A DNA stretch of 64,000 nucleotides from Paenibacillus contaminans (GTDB lineage Bacteria > Bacillota > Bacilli > Paenibacillales > NBRC-103111): NCBI RefSeq assembly GCF_003285015.1, contig NZ_QMFB01000019.1, positions 217 through 64,216 on the forward strand. Reading direction: 5' to 3'. Below are positions 59,178 through 64,000 of this stretch, piece by piece. Every line of letters starts with the position of its first letter. Position 1 is the first letter of the stretch. Made by a program: the position numbers and the translations under genes. The notes beneath the pieces were generated by a model. The model made no database searches, had not been told where the DNA came from, and saw only the letters and a program-made list of their open reading frames with translations.

Positions 59178-59636
59178 ATGAAAATTGTTATAGGTTCCGA
59201 TCACGGCGGGTTTGCGTTGAAAGACGGCATTAAAGCGCTCATTCTCGAAATGGGCCACGAGGTTGTCGATGTGGGCTGCGATTGCACCGATTCCGTAGAC
59301 TACCCGGATTACGCGCTGCCTGTATGCGAACAGGTAGTATCAGGCGAAGCCGACCGCGGCATTCTCATTTGCGGGACGGGAATCGGCATGTCGATCGCTG
59401 CGAACAAAATTCCGGGAATACGCTGTGCGCTTGTGCATGATACGTTCTCGGCGAAGGCGACGCGCGATCATAACGACTCCAACGTTCTGGCGCTGGGCGA
59501 GCGCGTCATCGGTCCCGGTCTTGCTGCGGAAATCGTCCGGATATGGGTCGAGACGCCGTTCTCGCACGGACAACGCCACGAAACGCGCGTAGGTAAAATC
59601 AAAGCGCTGGAAGACAAATATTCGATCCATCCGTAA
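59178..59636 (+). CDS. rpiB: Ribose 5-phosphate isomerase B
   Basis: 152 residues from ATG 59178, chosen for GGGAGGTG upstream and because MKIVIGSDHGGFALK is the family N-terminus. It interconverts ribose 5-phosphate and ribulose 5-phosphate, feeding PRPP. The active-site Cys is in DCTDSVDYPDYA and the conserved loop is CGTGIGMSIAANKIPGIRCAL. It is the first gene after the ZTP riboswitch. The order rpiB-ywlG-glyA-upp matches B. subtilis ywlF-ywlG-glyA-upp. Confidence 0.96.
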   Translation: MKIVIGSDHGGFALKDGIKALILEMGHEVVDVGCDCTDSVDYPDYALPVCEQVVSGEADRGILICGTGIGMSIAANKIPGIRCALVHDTFSAKATRDHNDSNVLALGERVIGPGLAAEIVRIWVETPFSHGQRHETRVGKIKALEDKYSIHP

Positions 59637-59718
59637 GCAAAGTTGAAAAAGCCGCCGCGACAGGCAGCTTTGCTAAGCTGTCCGCATCAAACGGCGCTGC
59701 AGGAAAGGGGATGCCGCA

Positions 59719-60360
59719 ATGCGGCCAGCTGACGAAATATCCGAGGTGGGCGGTACGGAATCGGACGACCGGCGGCAAGTGGAGCTGGACAAGATCGAAG
59801 CCGACGTTGAGACGGTGCTAAGCGAGTTGGTTGAAGTGGGGCGAGTGGAAGCGGGACAAATTGTCGTCGTCGGGACAAGCACCAGTGAGGTGCTAGGCCG
59901 CCATATCGGCACATCGGGCACAATCGAGGTGGCGGAGCGGCTGTATCGCGGCATCATGCGAGTGAGAGCGAAAACAGGCTTTTCCCTCGCCTTTCAATGC
60001 TGCGAGCATCTAAATCGTGCGCTTGTTATCGAACGGGAGCTGCTGGCCCGGTATCCGGCGCTCGAACCGGTATCGGTTATTCCCGTACCAAAGGCGGGCG
60101 GCTCTATGGCCGCATATGCATACCGGCATTTTCAGCAGCCTGTCGTGGTGGAAGAGATCGCCGCACATGCAGGCATCGACATCGGCGGTACGCTGATCGG
60201 CATGCATTTGCGACGCGTCGCGGTTCCTTTGCGGCCGTCGATTCGCTTTATCGGCCACGCGCCGGTGCAGATGGCGTACACGCGTCCGAAGCTGATCGGC
60301 GGCGTTCGTGCCGTCTACTCCGAGGAAGCGGCTAACGAGGCGAACGGAAGCTGTTCGTAG
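59719..60360 (+). CDS. ywlG: YwlG/UPF0340 family protein
   Basis: 213 residues, ATG behind AAAGGGG. It matches the TIGR01440 family found between rpiB and glyA throughout Bacillales: VGTSTSEVLGRHIGTSGT, FQCCEHLNRALVIERE and IGMHLRRVAVPLRP. Function is not established. Soluble, with no signal or membrane segments. The 82-base gap to rpiB has no terminator, so it is probably in the ZTP-controlled transcript. Confidence 0.92.
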   Translation: MRPADEISEVGGTESDDRRQVELDKIEADVETVLSELVEVGRVEAGQIVVVGTSTSEVLGRHIGTSGTIEVAERLYRGIMRVRAKTGFSLAFQCCEHLNRALVIERELLARYPALEPVSVIPVPKAGGSMAAYAYRHFQQPVVVEEIAAHAGIDIGGTLIGMHLRRVAVPLRPSIRFIGHAPVQMAYTRPKLIGGVRAVYSEEAANEANGSCS

Positions 60361-60608
60361 GACCGTGATGAAGTGCCGATGCTTTCTTTCAAAAGGGGCG
60401 GCGACAACAAAAAGTCGTCCCGGTTAACGCGCAGCTTCCTTCGTAAGGGGAGTCGCAGTGTTTTTTACGAAAATGCGCGTTTACGCTGGGTTTTCAGCAT
60501 AGCGTGCGACCTGTCGCCCGACGGAAGATGCATATGATCGTTTATCCTTGTATCTATTTTTATTCATAATGGATGACCAAAAACATAACGACTCAGGAGG
60601 AATCGAAC

Positions 60609-61865
60609 ATGGATTTTTTGCGTAAAGCGGACCCGAAAGTATTGGAAGCGATGAATTTGGAGTTAGGTAGACAGCGTGACAAAATCGAGCTGATTGCTTC
60701 GGAGAACTTTGTCAGCCCGGCTGTAATGGAAGCGATGGGATCGGTTCTGACGAACAAATATGCGGAAGGTTATCCGGGCAAACGTTTCTACGGCGGCTGC
60801 GAGTATGTTGACGTAGTGGAAGATATCGCTCGGGATCGGGCGAAGGAACTGTTTGGCGCGGAGCACGCGAACGTACAGCCGCACTCCGGCGCACAAGCGA
60901 ACTTGGCCGTATATCTGGCAACGGTAAAGCCTGGCGACACTATCCTCGGGATGAACCTGGCTCATGGCGGTCACTTGACTCACGGAAACCCGGCTAACGC
61001 ATCCGGCTTATTGTACAATTTCGTAGCTTACGGCGTTAACGAGCAAACGTTCCGCATCGATTACGACGAAGTCCGCAAAGCTGCATTCAAGCATAAACCT
61101 AGAGTGATCGTAGCGGGTGCGAGCGCGTATCCGAGAACGATCGATTTCGAAGCTTTCGCGCAAATCGCCAACGACGTAGGCGCCCTGTTCATGGTTGATA
61201 TGGCGCATATCGCCGGCCTCGTTGCGACGGGACTTCACCCGAATCCGGTGCCGCACGCTCATTTCGTAACGACGACGACGCACAAAACGCTTCGCGGTCC
61301 GCGCGGCGGGATGATCCTGTGCCGCGAAGCATGGGCGAAAGAAATCGATAAAGCCGTATTCCCGGGCACGCAAGGCGGTCCGCTCATGCACGTTATCGCA
61401 GCCAAAGCGGTTTCGTTCGGCGAGGCGCTGCAGCCTTCGTTCAAAACGTACGCACAGAAAGTAATAGACAATGCGCAAGCCATGGCTGAAGAATTGCTTG
61501 CTCAAGGCCTTAACATCGTCTCGGGCGGTACGGACAACCACTTGCTGTTGGTCGATCTGCGCGGCATCAATCTGACCGGTAAAGTCGCTCAGCACCTGCT
61601 TGACGAAGTAGGCATCACGGTAAACAAAAATGCGATTCCATTCGATCCTACGAGTCCGTTCGTTACTAGCGGCATTCGGATCGGTACGCCTGCTGCGACT
61701 TCCCGCGGATTTGACCAAGCGGCTATGAAATCGATCGCCCAAATGATCGCACTTACGCTGAAAAATCCGAACGACGCAGCCGTTCACGATAAAGTTCGCG
61801 GCATGGTCGCCGATTTGACGGCACAATATCCGATGTATCCTAGCCTGAACTACGGGCAGGCATAA
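60609..61865 (+). CDS. glyA: Serine hydroxymethyltransferase
   Basis: 418 residues from ATG 60609, chosen for CAGGAGGAA upstream and the family start MDFLRKADP. It converts serine and tetrahydrofolate to glycine and methylene-tetrahydrofolate, the main one-carbon source. PLP lysine is in VTTTTHKTLRGPRGG; substrate residues lie in ELIASENFVS and GRQRDKIE. The 248-base gap from ywlG contains no recognisable riboswitch or strong terminator; a TTTATCCTTG just before the gene resembles the end of the interspersed repeat. It is the folate-linked target that makes a ZTP riboswitch upstream sensible. Confidence 0.97.
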   Translation: MDFLRKADPKVLEAMNLELGRQRDKIELIASENFVSPAVMEAMGSVLTNKYAEGYPGKRFYGGCEYVDVVEDIARDRAKELFGAEHANVQPHSGAQANLAVYLATVKPGDTILGMNLAHGGHLTHGNPANASGLLYNFVAYGVNEQTFRIDYDEVRKAAFKHKPRVIVAGASAYPRTIDFEAFAQIANDVGALFMVDMAHIAGLVATGLHPNPVPHAHFVTTTTHKTLRGPRGGMILCREAWAKEIDKAVFPGTQGGPLMHVIAAKAVSFGEALQPSFKTYAQKVIDNAQAMAEELLAQGLNIVSGGTDNHLLLVDLRGINLTGKVAQHLLDEVGITVNKNAIPFDPTSPFVTSGIRIGTPAATSRGFDQAAMKSIAQMIALTLKNPNDAAVHDKVRGMVADLTAQYPMYPSLNYGQA

Positions 61866-61889
61866 TGAAACTTTCCTTATAATAAACGG

Positions 61890-61916
61890 AACGGGTCGCT
61901 TGCGGCCCGTTTTTTC
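61890..61916 (+). terminator. Terminator of glyA
   Basis: AACGGG-t-CGC...GCG-g-CCCGTT followed by TTTTT, 25 bases after the stop. Confidence 0.88.
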
Positions 61917-61962
61917 CTTGTAATACTTTTTTTCAGCGATTTTCAAATACGATTTACAAAAA

Positions 61963-62003
61963 CGTTAAATCCGATACTGCATGTTTAACGATTGTGGTAT
62001 AAT
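61963..62003 (+). promoter_or_regulatory. upp promoter with upstream palindrome
   Basis: Extended -10 TGGTATAAT (61995-62003) follows a 7-bp perfect inverted repeat CGTTAAA (61963-61969) / TTTAACG (61984-61990) lying where a regulator could block the polymerase. Confidence 0.55.
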
Positions 62004-62112
62004 AAGCAAGGTTTCTGTAAATTCCTGTTGACATCAGGCGAAAACATGTTGCACCGAAATCCGGATGCGATCGTCGGAGCCTGGCCTGTAAGCAGACAAT
62101 CGGGAGGACAAC

Positions 62113-62745
62113 ATGGGTAAGGTGTTTGTTTGCGATCACCCTCTGATCCAGCATAAATTAACGTACATACGCGATAAAAATACGAAGACGAAGGACTTCC
62201 GGGAACTGGTGGACGAGGTATCCTCGCTCATGGCGTACGAAATTACGCGCAATGTCGCACTCGAGCAAGTCGAGGTGGAGACGCCGGTTACCAAGACGAC
62301 TTGCCACATCGTTTCGGGGAGCAACAAACTTGGTCTTATACCGATTTTACGTGCCGGACTCGGCATGGTCGACGGCATGCTGAAGCTGATGCCTACCGCA
62401 GAAGTCGGCCATATCGGACTGTACCGCGATCCTCAGACGTTGCAGCCGGTCGAATATTATGTAAAGCTGCCTACGGATCCGACGCAGCGCGAGCTGATCG
62501 TCATCGATCCGATGCTGGCGACAGGCGGCTCGGCGATCGCCGCAATCGATCTTCTCAAGAAGCGGCAGTGCACCCGCATCAAGCTGATGTGTTTGATTGC
62601 TGCGCCGGAAGGCGTGGCCGCCGTTCAGAAGGCGCATCCTGACATTGATATTTACGTCGCTGCAGTGGATGAGTATTTGAACGATCACGGTTATATCGTA
62701 CCGGGTCTTGGAGATGCCGGCGACAGGTTATACGGGACGAATTAA
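62113..62745 (+). CDS. upp: Uracil phosphoribosyltransferase
   Basis: 210 residues, ATG behind CGGGAGGACA. It salvages uracil to UMP using PRPP. The PRPP loop is VIDPMLATGGSAIAAID and the uracil-binding C-terminus PGLGDAGDRLYGT is intact. It has its own promoter and terminator, so it is separate from glyA. Gene order and length (209-210) are standard. Confidence 0.97.
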   Translation: MGKVFVCDHPLIQHKLTYIRDKNTKTKDFRELVDEVSSLMAYEITRNVALEQVEVETPVTKTTCHIVSGSNKLGLIPILRAGLGMVDGMLKLMPTAEVGHIGLYRDPQTLQPVEYYVKLPTDPTQRELIVIDPMLATGGSAIAAIDLLKKRQCTRIKLMCLIAAPEGVAAVQKAHPDIDIYVAAVDEYLNDHGYIVPGLGDAGDRLYGTN

Positions 62746-62760
62746 TCTTGTGCGACGAGC

Positions 62761-62800
62761 AAGCGGGCGGCGGTCTGCGACATTGCGACCCCGCTTTTTT
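62761..62800 (+). terminator. Terminator of upp
   Basis: AAGCGGG with inner GGTC/GACC pairs with CCGCTT, followed by TTTTT. Confidence 0.82.
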
Positions 62801-62887
62801 GGAGCGCATGGGCTTAGCCCGCAGCCGCTGCAAGCCGTTTAACGGTACTGCTTGCTTGGCGCCTTAACGATAGGGGGAAACAATCCG

Positions 62888-64000
62888 ATGAAGCGCATAA
62901 AAGTCATGACCATCTTCGGGACGCGCCCCGAAGCGATCAAGATGGTTCCGCTCGTTCTCGAATTGCAGAAATATCCGGAGCAAATCGATTCGGTCGTTTG
63001 CGTGACCGCCCAGCACCGGCAAATGTTAGATCAGGTGCTCGAATTGTTTCACGTGAAACCGGATTACGATCTCGACGTCATGAAAGACCGCCAGTCGCTT
63101 AACGAGCTTACGGTCCGCGTCCTGCAAGGGCTTGATCCGATTTTGAAGGAAGCGAAGCCGGATATCGTGCTGGTTCACGGCGATACGTCGACGACATTCC
63201 TCGCCAGCTACGCAGCTTTCTTGCAGCGTATTAAAGTCGGTCATGTGGAAGCGGGACTGCGTACATGGAACAAGCTTTCACCGTATCCGGAAGAAATGAA
63301 TCGCCAGCTCACAGGCGTGCTGTCCGATCTTCATTTTGCTCCAACCGACTGGTCGGCGGGCAATCTGAGGAACGAAAGCAAAGCCGAGGATGCGATATAC
63401 GTAACCGGCAATACGATTACCGACGTGCTGCAATACTTGGTTAAAGAAGATTTCGCGCATCCTATGCTCGATTGGGCCAAGGACGGAAAGCTTATTCTAA
63501 TGACAGCGCACCGCAGCGAGTCGCAAGGCGAACCGCATCGGCAAATTTTCCGGGCGGTGAGACGAATCGCCGACGAGTTCGAGGATGTACGCATTGTGTA
63601 TCCGGTTCATCTGAACCCTGCCGTCCTGGAACCCGCTCACGAAATTTTAGGCGGTCATCCGCGCATTCAGCTGATTAAACCGTTGGATGTTTTCGAATTG
63701 TACAACTTCTACCCGCATACGCATCTGATTTTGACGGATTCGGGCGGGATTCAAGAAGAGGCGCCGTCGTTCGGCATACCGGCACTGGTGCTCCGCGATA
63801 CGACAGAACGTCCGGAAGGCGTCGGCGCCGGCGTACTGGAGCTGGTCGGCACCGACGAAGAAACGGTCTATAACAGGGCTAAAGCGCTTCTTACGGACAA
63901 ATCGCTTTACGATAAAATGAGCAAATCGTCCAATCCTTACGGAGACGGGCAAGTATCGACGAGAATCGTTAAGGCGATTTTGCATCATTTCGGCTTGGCG
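62888..64000 (+). CDS. mnaA: UDP-N-acetylglucosamine 2-epimerase (non-hydrolysing), cut by the window end
   Basis: 371 residues are visible with no stop before the window edge; the family is about 380 residues, so only a few codons are missing. It converts UDP-GlcNAc to UDP-ManNAc for wall teichoic acid linkage units or other surface polymers. Motifs: FGTRPEAIKMVPLV, VHGDTSTTFLA, VEAGLRTW and DSGGIQEEAPSFGIPALVLRDTTERPEG. The usual MTAHRREN reads MTAHRSES here, a change at a normally conserved Arg-Glu. ATG behind AGGGGGAAA. Following upp is the B. subtilis order (mnaA/yvyH). Confidence 0.95.
   Translation, partial: MKRIKVMTIFGTRPEAIKMVPLVLELQKYPEQIDSVVCVTAQHRQMLDQVLELFHVKPDYDLDVMKDRQSLNELTVRVLQGLDPILKEAKPDIVLVHGDTSTTFLASYAAFLQRIKVGHVEAGLRTWNKLSPYPEEMNRQLTGVLSDLHFAPTDWSAGNLRNESKAEDAIYVTGNTITDVLQYLVKEDFAHPMLDWAKDGKLILMTAHRSESQGEPHRQIFRAVRRIADEFEDVRIVYPVHLNPAVLEPAHEILGGHPRIQLIKPLDVFELYNFYPHTHLILTDSGGIQEEAPSFGIPALVLRDTTERPEGVGAGVLELVGTDEETVYNRAKALLTDKSLYDKMSKSSNPYGDGQVSTRIVKAILHHFGLA

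Noticed and set aside
60538..60550. Sixth copy of the interspersed repeat before glyA
   Set aside because: Only CGTTTATCCTTG matches; the left arm is absent or in the wrong orientation, so it was not counted.
61008..61946. 312-codon open frame opposite glyA
   Set aside because: Antisense to serine hydroxymethyltransferase; Arg-rich composition and no initiation signal.

Overview
The window reads as the chromosome of a spore-forming, low-to-mid GC Gram-positive of the Paenibacillaceae (Paenibacillus or Cohnella type). This rests on AGGAGG-type ribosome sites, frequent TTG and GTG starts, spoIIR and an SspP-like spore protein, YesM/YesN and AraC regulators beside sugar importers, and gene orders shared with Bacillus subtilis. 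All calls come from reading the sequence; no database search was run.

Layout. 0.2-8.8 kb: a lipoprotein, then the origin-side housekeeping run guaB, dacA, pdxS, pdxT, serS, tRNA-Ser and three small genes, one SspP-like. 8.9-16.3 kb: a carbohydrate island (AraC regulator, two permeases, binding protein, SGNH hydrolase) lying between two copies of a 70-base terminator-bearing repeat. The left copy is the tail of a 235-base candidate structured RNA. 16.4-28.9 kb: a secreted phosphodiester glycosidase, then a YesM/YesN-type two-component system and a pectin-type operon (binding protein, two permeases, GH28-like enzyme, sugar isomerase, oxidoreductase). Neither importer has its own ATPase, so a shared MsmX-type ATPase is expected. 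29.0-31.1 kb: a leftward Tat-exported, tailspike-like protein. 31.4-31.7 kb: tRNA-Pro and tRNA-Arg. 31.7-36.8 kb: a GntR regulator with a membrane protein, then an ECF sigma/anti-sigma operon with two envelope proteins. 36.9-41.3 kb: a heterodimeric multidrug exporter of YheI/YheH type, and tadA.

41.4-47.7 kb is the most distinctive part. A DnaA-box cluster is followed by a cyclic-di-GMP-I riboswitch controlling a secreted transglutaminase-like protein, then a 1224-residue LPKTG-anchored adhesin, and a convergent sortase. Together they look like a second-messenger-controlled surface-attachment module.

47.9-64.0 kb: a GH73 hydrolase, ychF, prfA-prmC, a dihydroorotate-dehydrogenase-like protein fused to a membrane domain, a VOC protein, then spoIIR, ywlC, mntP, ywlE, rpiB, ywlG, glyA, upp and mnaA in the B. 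subtilis order. A ZTP riboswitch with its terminator precedes rpiB, tying pentose phosphate, one-carbon and nucleobase-salvage genes to folate status. A hairpin repeat family with TAAACG/CGTTTA arms recurs at least five times between genes.
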